NCBI GenBank assembly: GCA_009763385.1
Contig: CM019829.1
Span: 36,001,705-36,065,704 of the forward strand
Length of the DNA stretch: 64,000 nt
Origin: Coix lacryma-jobi var. lacryma-jobi
Taxonomy: Eukaryota > Streptophyta > Magnoliopsida > Poales > Poaceae
Direction: 5' to 3'
Positions 53,669 to 64,000 of the stretch are shown here, piece by piece. The notes under the pieces are model-generated. The model was not told the origin of the DNA, ran no database searches, and saw nothing but the letters and a program-made list of their open reading frames with translations. A program made the position numbers and the translations under genes. How positions within the stretch are numbered: position 1 is the first letter of the stretch; each line of letters starts with the position of its first letter.

Positions 53669-54677
53669 CATGCCCCCCAATTTTGGGATGAAATTTATTT
53701 TATTCCAAAAATGCCATTTCCCTTTTCTTGAGGTCCGATCAACTAATTTCTCTTTAGTCGATCAACTGAGCCTTCTCCCCAACCGTTATCCTTTTCTTCC
53801 AGAGCCATTCTCAAACCCTAGTTTTTGAAGAAGTCCGCCGCCACTCAATTCAAGTAAAATCCTTTGAGAATTTAAATTCAGTGCTCCCGCAAGTCAAATG
53901 GTGACTCAAGATTCCATTCCTGAGGTAAAAAATTTTGTCCTCTAGCATCCCCCTTTTCCGACGATTTTCTACTCTGCATATTCTTCATATTTTAAACTTT
54001 CAGGCGCTTCACGACCAAATCCTCATCCCGATTCATGACAGTCCAAATAACTTCTTCCTCGGCCCAGTAGGCAACCTTGATCCTACTGAAGTCATCACGG
54101 CCGAGACTCAAAGAGTTCCCTTTAAGAACTCTGATTTTGCTTCAAAGCATTGAGGGAAAAACTCCTTTTAGGAACTGGCCATCAATTATCTCAGACTGGA
54201 GAGATTGGTTAATCAAGGTAGAAGCCAAGAAGAAATTAAACTGGATTCTTTGTAACTTGGACCAGTGTATTACTATGTCCCTAGCTGACATGAAGAGAAA
54301 TGAACCGATGCTGAAGGCTGCCTGTTACTTCTGGTCTGGAACCTTTAATGCTTTTATGTTCAAGCAAGGGCCCATGACTCCGACTTTAGCCGATGTGCAC
54401 ATGCTGACCGGCTTAAATATCACTGGGTCCATCAATACCTACAATCTTCAGGTCAAACCTTCAATCAAACTAGGAAATCTCAAAACTGGTGGGTTGGTCC
54501 AGTTACATTGCTTCATTTAACACTTCCCAGTCCAGTGTTTCCGAACAAGAGCTTGCAATTTTTCTGAATATGTGGCTGGAGAAATATTTATTCTGTGGAC
54601 AAAGTTGTGGTCCAACCTCAAATTTTCTGGCATTAGCAGAAAAGTTGCTTGTAAACTCAGATATCCCTCTGGGAAAG
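53669..54677 (-). mobile_element. 3' internal region of left Tat-like element
   Basis: Interior of the left element, cut at 54677/54678 by the 5' LTR of the right element. The first 230 bases are probably leader and promoter of the PMD gene. The rest of this element should lie beyond the right end of the window. Confidence 0.75.
53898..54677 (+). pseudogene. Plant-mobile-domain (PMD) gene, 5' part, antisense to its element
   Basis: Exon 1 is 53898-53924 (nine codons, donor GAG|GTAAAA); exon 2 starts at 54004 after TTTCAG. The frame slips near 54150. The stretch encoding ACYFWSGTFNAFMF and TPTLADVHMLTGLN matches the core of the plant mobile domain (PMD, aminotransferase-like), known from the host MAIL1/MAIN proteins and from retroelements. 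The gene is cut after GGGAAAG by the insertion of the right element, at the position where the right element's own copy reads on. Confidence 0.75.
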
Positions 54678-56323
54678 TGTTTACACCAGATTTTGGACTA
54701 AGAAGATTATCATCTTACGAGCACAAACGACTGATTTTGGTTGATAAAGGAATTGGCCAGAAAAATAAAAATGGGTGTTTTTGGACCTGGACACAACCAA
54801 AGTTCGTGTGGACCAGCATGATGGGCTTCAAAGACGTGTCGGGCTCAGCCACGAAGCTCAAGTCCGGGTCATCTTTTGTTTTTGTTATGTAACCTAGTCG
54901 TGGTAGGACAGGAGTCAACCGGGTTATATATAGCTAGAAACCCAGATTTTGTAGGACATCATCCAATCAATCAACATATTGGCCACCGGCCAAAACCCTA
55001 GGAGTAGGAGTAACGTAGATCTCGGTGAGACCTTCAATCAGGCAGGGCTGCATCGGCTTCGACCGACCTCCGGTTTGCTTGTAAGTTTCACCAATGGTTT
55101 GTGTCATTGCACAATAAGGCTGTATTTGGCATTGACCAAACTCTTGTTAATCTATGACATGGCTAGTTATCGGTCCAAGTTCGTCTTTTGTAAGACTGTC
55201 TTGACTCTGATCAATCTCTTACCTTAGTCGATCTTGACTAGTTATCGGCTCTATTGGTTTGGCAAGCTAATAGATTCATTAAGTTATCGATGTTGTTTTA
55301 TGTTTTAATTTGTTTCTTTATGTTTCAAACAACATCTTGCCCAATCAAGATTGACAAAGTGACATAAGCCTAAAAGATGCTTAGGTTCGGCTATCCTAAG
55401 GTTCTACACGCTCACAATGATGGAAATAGCTGATTCAAGCTTCTCATCGACTATTTTGTCAATCTCGATTGTTACATGTTGTGCCTCTGAGATATCCGAT
55501 AAAACTATGATTTTGATATAAGAACTAGTAGATTTTGATCTTGCATATCTGTTATGGTTGTATTTCCAAACCCCACTGATATATATGGTGGATTAGATTT
55601 TGCCTAATCTTATATCGAATTGTGATTCTAACGGATAGATCTTGTTCGTGCCTCATGGACCCTGTATCGGCTAAAATAGCCGATCCAGTTATGCTTTATT
55701 CATAATGTGTGCCTTTAGACTGCTTGGAATCAACGTATCTGCTTGTTGCATTGGACGTGATCTAGTTTGACCATCATTTTGGCTGCATGGAGACACCCCA
55801 CTGTTGATGTTTAAACTATTTTATAGATCTATTTGTTATTATGGCTGTATGGAAACACCCCACTGTTGACAGATAGAATTGTCTGTACAATTAGTCGATA
55901 CATTGTTTGGACGTACACATAGATCTTTATTCTGCTAATATGTCTAAGCTCATCGGCTGTTTGTCTATCCTGAATGCTTCTTTACATTTACCATAACTGT
56001 TTTGCTTTATATCTTTTTCAATGCCTTCATGCAATCTCTTGGGAGTTGACTTGGTAGTCAATATCCTAATAACAAGTGGCTATATTAGAGCCGTACAATT
56101 TAGAACTGTCTGGCACCAAACCGGCAGGTTCCACAATTTGACAACTTTTTCTTCTCCTTTTCAATTGCAGGTCAAATTGACTGGCACACCTAAAGTCGAT
56201 CTCACTGAGATTCGGCACCGCCACCCGTTGAAGGTTCAGGAGGTCAGGACCTTGCTCTGTACGCCCTCTGAGGACAGTGCGCTCGAGTGTGTTGGCGTGA
56301 CCGACCGAATTTTTGTGTCAACA
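54678..56323 (+). repeat. 5' LTR of right Tat-like element
   Basis: 1,646 bp, TGTTTACACC to GTGTCAACA. It is related to the inverted LTR at 52020-53668 with many substitutions and indels, so the two insertions are old relative to each other or come from different subfamilies. TATATATA at 54925-54932. Confidence 0.88.
54925..54932 (+). promoter_or_regulatory. TATA box of family-B LTR, right copy
   Basis: TATATATA in CGGGTTATATATAGCTAG, about 250 bases into the LTR. Confidence 0.65.
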
Positions 56324-56331
56324 CATTCTTT

Positions 56332-56350
56332 TGGCAAGCCCAGTGGGACA
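56332..56350 (+). other. Primer-binding site region
   Basis: TGGCAAGCCCAGTGGGACA starts eight bases after the LTR. It resembles the TGGCRCGCCCGGTGGGAC type found after LTRs of plant Tat elements; two or three bases have changed. I do not assign the tRNA. Confidence 0.6.
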
Positions 56351-56363
56351 CAATCGTCTGATC

Positions 56364-59300
56364 ATGACAATCAATAATGAAGACGTATTGAACGTGACAA
56401 TGGATGAGCTTCCAAATGAAGTCCGACGCTTGATAGAACATACTGTTGAGCAATATCGGGGTATGTGTTTGTTGAGCTTTAGCAAGACTAGAGACAAAAA
56501 GATTATTCACAAGACTCATCTTCCAAGGGTGATTTTGGAAGGGCATGAAGATCCAATGATCCAGATACAACACAATGCTATGCAAGAAGTCATCAGCAAA
56601 GCAATGTCTACTACCCTGATGAATCACAATGAAATGTTCCTCAACAGAGTCACAAATGCCATTAAAGAAGCCTTCAACTTAGGCGATGATAGAAGAGGTC
56701 CAGCATATACCGTTAGAAATAATCAAGGAGCTTCTGGTGGACCACAGATCAATGGCCCTAATGGCAATGGAAACCAAATGATTGTCAGCCCTGGGGGCAT
56801 GACACCGCAGCCAATGCAACAGCCAAATATGAGTAATAATGTATACTCATCGACTACAAAAATAGCTCCCCATGCAAGGCGCATTACTAGAGATTTCAAT
56901 GCACCACATTATCAAGGGAATGTGGCACCTGGTGATATTCCTCCTGGATATCATTATGTTTCAGATTTTTATACCTTGGATGCTCAGAAGAAGCCGGGAT
57001 ATCATGGCAATGCCTTCGGGGGGCAGAACATCGGCTATCAAGGGACGGTGAATCAAATTGATCAGTTGATGAGTCGGGTCACTGGCTTGGTTCAAAAGCA
57101 ATTTGGCTTAACGCCAAAATCTACGATGACTGGTTACAAAAAACCATATCCGGAGTGGTTTGATCAGGTTGTTCTTCCTCCAAGATATAGAATCCCTGAT
57201 TTTACCAAATTCACAGGAACCGGCTCAGTGACGACCATGGAACATATTACTTAGTTTTTAGTCCAGCTCGGGGAAGTTGGTGATGAATCAACACTTAAAG
57301 TTAGATTATTTCCTTTATCCCTGTCTGGTTCAGCTTTCTCATGGTTTCATCTCTGTCACCCAATTCCATTCAGAGCTGGGAGGATTTGGAAGACAAGTTC
57401 CATAAATACTTTGACTCTGGGGTATTGGAAAAAGGCCTTGTAGACTTAGTCGATACGAGGCAAGGGAATAATGAATCTGGATGCCAGTATCTTCAGAGAT
57501 TCAGAGAGGTTAAAAATCAGTGCTATACCTTATCATTGCCAGATTCAGAATTTGTCAGCATTGCAATTCGGGGGCTGATACCTGCCATCAGAGAAAAATC
57601 AGCTTTGGTTGTAACAATATGGCCGATTTGACTAAGAAGGTGGCAAATATTGATGCTCAGAATTGGTACAATCAAGTTTTCAAGCCCAAGAAAGCCTATA
57701 ATGCAGAGAGTCATTTCTTCTTACAAGAGAAAGACAATAATTCAAGTGATGAAAGTGATGATGAAGTGGCTGCTATGGACTGGGCTTGGAAGAACAACGA
57801 GTACATGCCTTGGGCAAATGCTAAGAGTACCGAGAAAGATGTAAAATATAGCTTTGACATCATAAGGCCGACAAGATATTTGACTACTTGCTAGAGAAGG
57901 GTCAAATCAAGTTAACTGGGAATCACAATATCCCATCGGCTGAAGAGCTCAAAAATAAGAGGTACTGCAAATTTCATAATTCTGGTACCCATACTACTAA
58001 CGATTGCCGAGTTTTCAGAGATATGATCCAGAGAGTTATCGTTAAATGAAGGATTGGCCTAGAAAAGGCCAAGGGCATGAGCATCAATGGCCATCCTTTT
58101 TCACAGAATACGGTGGCTCCTGCACCTCGGGGTGAGATCAAAATGTTGACTTCTAACAAAGCCAAGGCAGCTGGGACGGTTGATCGAAAGAAATAGCTAA
58201 CAGCCAGGGAGTATCAGGAAATGAAAGGAAAGAAGAATACCAATCAGCGTGATCAACCTGAAACTTCAAAGGCTGGTGAAGCAAGAAGACGTCCGACTGT
58301 CAGGATCTTATTGAACGAGTGGCAACGTCAGAAAGAGAGGAGCCAAATACAAAGAGAAAGAGATGAGCGAGAGTATCAAGAGTGGCTTGAAGAGGAAGAG
58401 TATAGAAGGTCTCGTGAAGAAGAAAGGCGTGTCAGGGATGAAGAAAAAAATCATTGGGATTGCCCTTTCTTTAGACATTGTTGGAATGAAGGCTTAAAGC
58501 TTCCTACTCTTTGTAATTGCCCGGAATGCAGTGAGCAGTATTGGGAGTATAGGCAGTCGAGAGACAACCGCCGATCTGTGCATGAAAGATTAAGATTTGA
58601 AAAAACAGATCGGCGCATAAAAAATTAAAGCGTTCATGATCGGCTTGGAGCAAGATTAGCCGATCAAGATCATCCTTGGCAAGAAGAACAATGGTGTCTA
58701 GGTGGCTTGACTAAGAGCCAGAAATGACGGGTTCAGAGACTAAGGAACGATGAGGTTCAGAAAAAGAAACCCAAAGTCTGGCAGGTAAAGTAAGTAGCCG
58801 ATAAGGGGGAATCATCGGCTAATATATCTGCTTTGTTCATGTTGCCTACTGAATTTAGGTCCTCTGGTCATGAAGAAGAGTCTGATGATGAAGAAGCAAT
58901 TGCTCGATGGATCTATCAGGCAGAAGGGGCCACATTTCAAAAACCTGAAAAGCATTCACATCTTAAAGCTTTATATTTGAAAGGGTTTGTTGATGGAAGG
59001 CCTCTGAATAGAATGCAGTGATCAGTATTGGGAGTATAGGCAGTCGAGAGACAACCGCCGATCTGTACATGAAAGGTTAAGATTTGAAAAGACAGATCGA
59101 CGCATAAAAAATGAAAATGTTCATAATCGGCTTGGAGAAAGATTAACCGATCATGATCATCCTTGGCAAGAGGGACAATGGTGTCCTGGTGGCTTGACCA
59201 AAAGCCAGAAGTGACGGGTTCAAAGACTAAGGAGTGATGAGATCTAGAAGAAGAAACCCAAAGTCTGGCAAGTAAAATAAGTAGCCGATAAGGATAAGTC

Positions 59301-59952
59301 ATCGACTAATATCGCTGCTCTGTTCATGCTACCTGCTGAGTTTAGATCCTCTGATCATGAAGAAGAATCTGATGATGAAGAAGCAATTGCTCAGTGGATC
59401 TATCAAGCAGAAGAGGTCACGTTTCAAAAACCCGAGAGACATTCTCATCTGAAAGCTTTGTATTTGAAAGGGTTTGTGGATGGAAGGCCTCTAAACAGGA
59501 TGTTAGTTGATGGAGGGGCAGCTGTTAATTTGATGCCATATGTCACCTTTAGAAAGCTTGGCAAGACTATGGAAGACTTGACTCAGACCGATATGAGGTT
59601 GACCGACTTTGCTGGCAACGTATCGGCTACTAAAGGTGTTGTGTGTGTTGAGTTGACGATTGGCAGTAAGAGTATGCCGACTACTTTCTTTGTGGTCGAT
59701 GCAAAAGGATCCTACAGTGTGCTTCTTGGAAGGGATTGGATCCACGCCAATTATTTTGTTCCATCTACCATGCATCAGTATGTAATTCAGTGGATCGACG
59801 ACACTATAGAAGTGGTACCAGCCGATTCAACTGTTAGTGTTGCTTATTCAGACCCTGATGTTTGGAACTTTGATAGCATGGAGTGCTTTTCTGGAAAGAT
59901 TCTTGAAGAATACTTTCTCAAAACAACTAATGATAGTCAACAGCCGATCTAA
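56364..59952 (+). pseudogene. Broken gag-protease of right Tat-like element
   Basis: ATG at 56364. The first 296 codons are open to a TAG at 57252-57254; frame slips follow near 57343 and 57598. Gag motifs: QSWEDLEDKFHKYF, a knuckle near 57966 (CKFHNSGTHTTNDC), and a second Cys/His cluster near 58464-58530 (CPFFRHC ... CNCPEC) typical of Tat gag. The protease is at 59500-59750 with LVDGGAAVN in place of a DTG/DSG triad, as in several Tat relatives. Stops and a 487-bp tandem duplication (58525-59498) break the reading. It cannot make a full protein. Confidence 0.82.
58525..59498 (+). repeat. 487-bp tandem duplication in gag-protease linker
   Basis: 58525-59011 and 59012-59498 are about 90% alike by eye. 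The junction makes a stop after the first copy's LNRMQ; only the second copy reads on into the protease. Confidence 0.9.
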
Positions 59953-60392
59953 GTTGTCGGCTTCAAAAATATTTTTAGTAGGATTAACCTAGTTGACGAG
60001 GATTTGCATCGGCGCAAATAGTTGTAACAAGCCAAGGCCGATGTAGTGTTAAAATGGTCAAGGTTATTTCTTTTAGAGTTTAAGCGAAATTTGCTTTGAT
60101 TAAATGTATAGCCGATACTAGTGTATCGCCTTCAGAACAAAAATAGCTGATATATATGTATCGTCTTTTAGTATCCAATTAATAGCCGATACTAAGGAAG
60201 TATCGCCTTTAGAATATTCAATAGAAGAAATAAGTCAAAAGAAGAATTTTGGAAACTCAGTGACAACACAGAGGACATCAAACAGAAATATTTAACAAGA
60301 TTATTCAAGCCTGATGATGCAGGAACATACTTATCGTTGTTCATTTTGTTCTGCCAAAAGGCTGGATTTACATAGGGAACATTAAAACAGAA
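59953..60392. other. Short spacer where pol would be
   Basis: About 440 bases with repeated AGCCGATAC words (60110-60200) and no coding potential. In an autonomous Tat element roughly 4 kb of RT, RNase H and integrase would stand near here. Confidence 0.7.
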
Positions 60393-61276
60393 CTAATCTA
60401 AATGTAGCTTGTTCAGGAGGTCCTCCAGGTGCGACACCTTCGTCACGGCGAGCCCCAGGGGTTGGAACTCCTCCATCAGCTGCCTGAAATCTTCCCTCGT
60501 CCTGGCGCTGACGAAGGAAGGAGAGACTTCCCCGGAGATCTCAGCACCACTGAGTTCGGCTCCGGCGAGGGCAAAGGTAGCGTCGTGGCATATGGTGTGG
60601 AGGGCCAACTCCCTGATGCGCGTCCCAACGTCCTCGAGGCGCGCCTGCAGAGTTTCTCCTCGGGCGTTCACAAAATCAGCGATTGCCGTAGCCCGCCCTG
60701 GGAGCCAGTCAAGCTGATGTTGGAGTTCTGTGGTTAAACGAAAAGAAATCAAGGTTAAAAGACAACCGGTTTATATAAAAACGAATCGGTTGAAGTGTTC
60801 CAGCAAACAAATCACCAAAAATTGACTAGAGCAGTTATACAGAGGTGATTGAAGATAATGAAATCAAAGGATGTGAAGAAAATGTACCAACGACCCTGGC
60901 GTCGGACGCCTCTGGGTGTTCCAGAACACTGTTGAGGTGAGCGCGGAGGACCTCTCGCTCCTCCACGGCGCGGGTGGTTCGACGACGCTCTTCTTCGAGG
61001 AGGCGTCGGGTGTCGGAGTAGCCCCGGATGAAAGCCCAGGCGTCATCATCCAATGCCAACCCGTGACTCGACGGGGGCTGACTAGGGCCTTGGCCGTCCG
61101 CCAGAGGAGAAGGGCTGGAAAGAAGTTAGGGTTTTCCTCGGATGAATAAGAAATTTTAGAGCATAGAAAGATCGTTGAGGAAGAGGTTATTACCCGAGCA
61201 CACAACGGCGGGTCGCCGGAGGGCCGTCAACGGACTCCGACTCCTCAGCAGGGCGCTTGCCATGATTATCGGCCAT
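60393..61276 (-). CDS. Three-exon antisense gene of family-B element, unknown function
   Basis: Exons 61276-61194, 61114-60888 and 60727-60393; introns GT-AG with pyrimidine-containing acceptors (TTCTTTCCAG and TTTAACCACAG). Total 645 bases, 214 aa, no stop. A TATA-like CATAAATA lies 110 bp upstream. The N-terminus is acidic and hydrophilic, residues of about 50-100 are Glu/Arg-rich and likely coiled coil, and the C-terminal 110 residues look helical. I recognise no domain. Its open frame and clean splicing contrast with the decayed gag next door. It may be a second antisense gene or a detached C-terminal part of a longer one. Confidence 0.6.
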
Positions 61277-61383
61277 TAGTGTTGATTACTGTTCGGAGAA
61301 AAAGAGTAGTCGCCGGTTGAGGAGAGCAAGGGCCAAAGAGTAAGGCAATGGGTGTGTGCTGTGTTTGAGAAGCCGACGTTTCG

Positions 61384-61391
61384 TATTTATG
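61384..61391 (-). promoter_or_regulatory. TATA-like box for the three-exon antisense gene
   Basis: CATAAATA on the minus strand about 110 bp before the ATG at 61276, a position similar to the TATA box of the antisense gene in the young Tat element. Confidence 0.45.
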
Positions 61392-61633
61392 AGTAAAAGG
61401 AAAGGAGGCGAAGAGACGTCGAGTTTGAGAGCCCTCAGATCCAGATCCTAAGGCGAATCGACTAATAGACGCAAGAGCCGTTTTTGATACTGATCGGCTA
61501 GGTGGTGAAAGTTGAAACGAATGGATAATATCGGCTAAGGATAGCTGATAGAGTATCTTAATACTAACTAAATAATGGAAGGTATGATGTTTACAAGAAA
61601 GGATCATGAGTGAAGGATTACAGATAAGCAGAA

Positions 61634-64000
61634 TTATATGTTTAGCACAGACTTCAGTACATTCAAAGCATTTAGACGGATGGCGTCTATGTCATCAATC
61701 TCCTTCTGATCTTCTTTGATAGAACCTGGGATTGGCTTTTTCTTGGCTTTGATGTTCTGAAGCTCACCATGGAGAAGTGCTATCTTTTTCTTTTGCTCAC
61801 GAAGAGCGATAGGAATATTGTCCAAACTTTCTTTCTTTGATCTGATCTGTTCATTGATGGCCTGGAGCCTGCTCACCCAGCTGATCCCTCTCGGCTTCTA
61901 GAGATGACAGGTTGCTGATAAGAACAGTGGAATCTGAATTTAGTTGATCTATGGTGTTCTTTGCAGCAACCATGTCAGAGATACAGTGTTGCTCATGTGC
62001 TGGCAGATGTGTTTGAGCTTCACGTGCCCTGAGTTTGGCTTTGGCCTTGAGGAGTTTTGACCCAAGGAATTCTATATGGGCAACAGAAGATAAGGTTTCT
62101 TTCAGGTCTTCTGGTATATCATCCTTAATCAAATCAAGAATATCCCTAATTCCTTTTGCATCTTGCACCAAGTCGGCTATATCAACCTCCAGAAAGGGGA
62201 TTAGTGTTTGAAGCCGAGTCTTGACTTATTCAGATAGATCTTTTGGTGATATTGGTGCAGAAGCTTCCTCTTCATCCATATAATCTTTCAAATTGAAGGG
62301 GATAATTGGAGAAGAAGGCTATCCTTGCTCCTGCACAGATAGATGTATAAATAATCACAAATGGGAAGATGTTGAAAGGAGAAGTGGTGTTGTTTAAAGC
62401 ACCTGGTCAGATGGGATGATTTGAGGCTCAGGGATAATTGAAGAAGACTCAGGGAGTATATTTGAAAGAAATCTTCATCAGTTTTCAAAGGTCATCCTCT
62501 AAGGAAGATGAAGTTATCGACTAAAAGCTATACCTAGTTGAGGAGGCCTTTGATCAATGTTAGGAAGGGGAAGCATTTCAGACTCGACATTTTGAGTATC
62601 AACCTGCTCCTGAGGTATCTCAATGTTCTGAGTGTCGGTCTGCTCCTGGAAATTAAAAGATAGAATGAGTTACAGACTTGGTAATGAGAGTAGGGGGAGG
62701 CAGATTTTTCTTACTTTTATATTGGCATTTTCAATCAAGGATTGGCTGCTGATAGAAGCGTCCTTCTTCTTCTTCTTGGATATGACCTTATCAGTTGGCT
62801 TGTCAGTTTTCTTTTTCTTGGAGGAACCAGCTTCCTTTATGAAGGTGCTAAGAGTCTGATCATCTGGGACATCAGAGACTTTCCTCTTCATCAAAGTCTT
62901 GATGGTAGGAGCATTACAACCAATCCTTGGATTTGGACACCATATGTTGTAGTTTATTTTTGGGGGGTTCAAGGTGACCAAATCCTGCAAGCATTTAATA
63001 TCAGAGAGAGACAGATGGTAAGAATATGTAACTTAAGAAAATTGAGTCATACCTCATCGGTTACTTGAAAGTTTGAATTCAATTTGAGGCAATAGGTGGC
63101 CATAGCTTCATCAAAAATATGAATGGACCATTGCTGCCACCAGTTTTGGAAAGAGGATGAGGAGAAGGGTCGACAATTCCATTCTTTGACCATCTTGAGG
63201 GAAACCGATTGCTCTAATTGAAGAATTCTGTTGTACTCTAAAGCAGATTCTACTGCTTCCCTTGGTCTAAGCTTATCAGCAAAATAAAGAGCTGGGGGCA
63301 CTTGGCCAAAGCCTATCTGCCTAGCTGCCATGACAGGATGATAAAATTCATAGGACATGAGAGGTTTTTCTCTACCATGCCTAATTTCAGTAGGCAGAAG
63401 ACAAGGCTTCATCAGTTGGCATAAGATTTTCATACCTTCATCATCACATTCTCTATGAAATCTTAAGGTATATGGATTCTCAAGTTCTGCAATGTCTGGA
63501 TATTGAAACCAGTTGAAGATGGCTGCAGGGAATCCTTTATAGAAAATCTTGAAGAAGAAGTTGGCTGGTTCATCAATAAATATCATGGCAGCAGCTTCTC
63601 CAAACGAAGTGCATCTTCTCACCTTGGCGTCATCGGCTAGTAGCTTTTCCTGGTCATCTGGATACAAAGATGGGAAAGACAGGGTCCTCAAATCTGAGGT
63701 TGTCAGTCTGTGGAGATAAAGATTGAGCCAAAGCTGAAGCAACCACCAAGGACCTGTTATTGATGGGATGCCTTTGTTCTCCATCAGACTTTGAGCTACT
63801 TTATTCAGCATACTGTATAAGGCACCCAAGAGATACTTTCTTAGGGGTATGTCTGAGTTCACAGGCAGCTTCTCTGCTAATGCCAGGAAGTTTGAAGTTG
63901 GGCCACAGCTCTACCCATAGAATAAATACTTCTCCAGCCACATGTTCAAAAAGATGATGTGCTCTCATTCTGAAACACTAGACTGAGAAGTGTTGAAAGT
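61634..64000 (-). pseudogene. PMD gene of right Tat-like element, 5' end outside window
   Basis: Exons I can place: window edge to 63054, 62984-62715, 62645-62534, then a damaged stretch, then about 62330-61634. The first encodes plant-mobile-domain sequence (for example WWLLQLWLNLYL and YHPVMAARQIGFGQ). The next encodes a Lys-rich nuclear-type tail, and the last a coiled coil. A stop (TAA at about 62228-62226) and a frame slip near 61868 mark decay. The region around 63860-63960 matches the left copy at 54566-54677 closely, confirming one family. Host PMD proteins act in transposon silencing; what element-borne PMD proteins do is unknown. Confidence 0.72.

Larger units (their letters stand above)
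54678..64000 (+). mobile_element. Right Tat-like element (family B), probably non-autonomous, open at window end
   Basis: 5' LTR 54678-56323, gypsy-type primer region, gag and protease (56364-59952), then only 440 bases before antisense genes begin. No reverse transcriptase, RNase H or integrase is found, so it probably depends on another Tat element. The layout (gag-protease, gap, antisense genes) is that of Tat elements minus pol. The expected target duplication would be GAAAG (54673-54677), but the other end is outside the window. Confidence 0.8.

Overview
This window looks like intergenic and gene-island DNA from a panicoid grass, probably an andropogonoid such as sorghum, Miscanthus or sugarcane. 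That placement rests on nested LTR retrotransposons of grass type, Stowaway- and Harbinger-type MITEs, CACTA debris and one plant gene with 12 short exons. The species cannot be fixed from sequence alone. I see no prokaryotic features, CRISPR arrays, rRNA or tRNA genes.

Layout. 1-14618: the 3' end and 3' LTR of a SIRE/Maximus-type Ty1/copia element, split by a 12.9-kb Ty3/gypsy element of the Tat lineage (1522-14433, 5-bp target duplication CATAG). The Tat element is nearly new: its 738-bp LTRs differ at one base and its 1,902-codon gag-pol is open. Downstream of pol it has three tandem arrays and a spliced gene on the opposite strand (13329-9808) with its own TATA box. 14619-16497: remnant of a CACTA transposon. 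17644-23161: a decayed small chromovirus (Reina-like) on the minus strand with perfect CGAAT target duplications. 23.2-30.3 kb: sparse DNA with SINE, MITE, CACTA and LINE pieces and an inverted pair of LTR-like arms. 30356-33891 (minus): the one clear host gene, a CHY/CTCHY/RING-H2 zinc-finger E3 ubiquitin ligase of 293 aa, which splices cleanly from 12 exons. 34531-45865 (minus): a decayed SIRE-type copia element (target duplication CATTT) whose 3' LTR faces the host gene from 640 bp upstream. 46697-47027: a Harbinger-type MITE. 47171-52019: a second SIRE-type copia (LTR and gag only), broken by a small DNA transposon and then by a gypsy element. 52020-64000: two copies of one Tat-like, apparently non-autonomous family lying back to back. 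The right copy is inserted inside the antisense plant-mobile-domain (PMD) gene of the left one. The right copy has gag and protease but no reverse transcriptase or integrase, followed by antisense spliced genes including a PMD gene that runs off the window.

How it fits together. The recurring theme is Tat-lineage retrotransposons that carry extra intron-containing genes on the antisense strand, entering from the 3' end of the element. The most striking detail is in the young Tat element: the predicted antisense protein starts, after its Met, with ARLKQTAR, seven of eight residues identical to the histone H3 amino terminus (ARTKQTAR). The same protein has a basic nuclear-localisation-like motif, an RGG-rich stretch, an acidic serine-rich tract and a coiled coil. 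The older elements carry premature stops, many best explained by C-to-T change at CG or CHG sites, as expected for long-silenced methylated copies.
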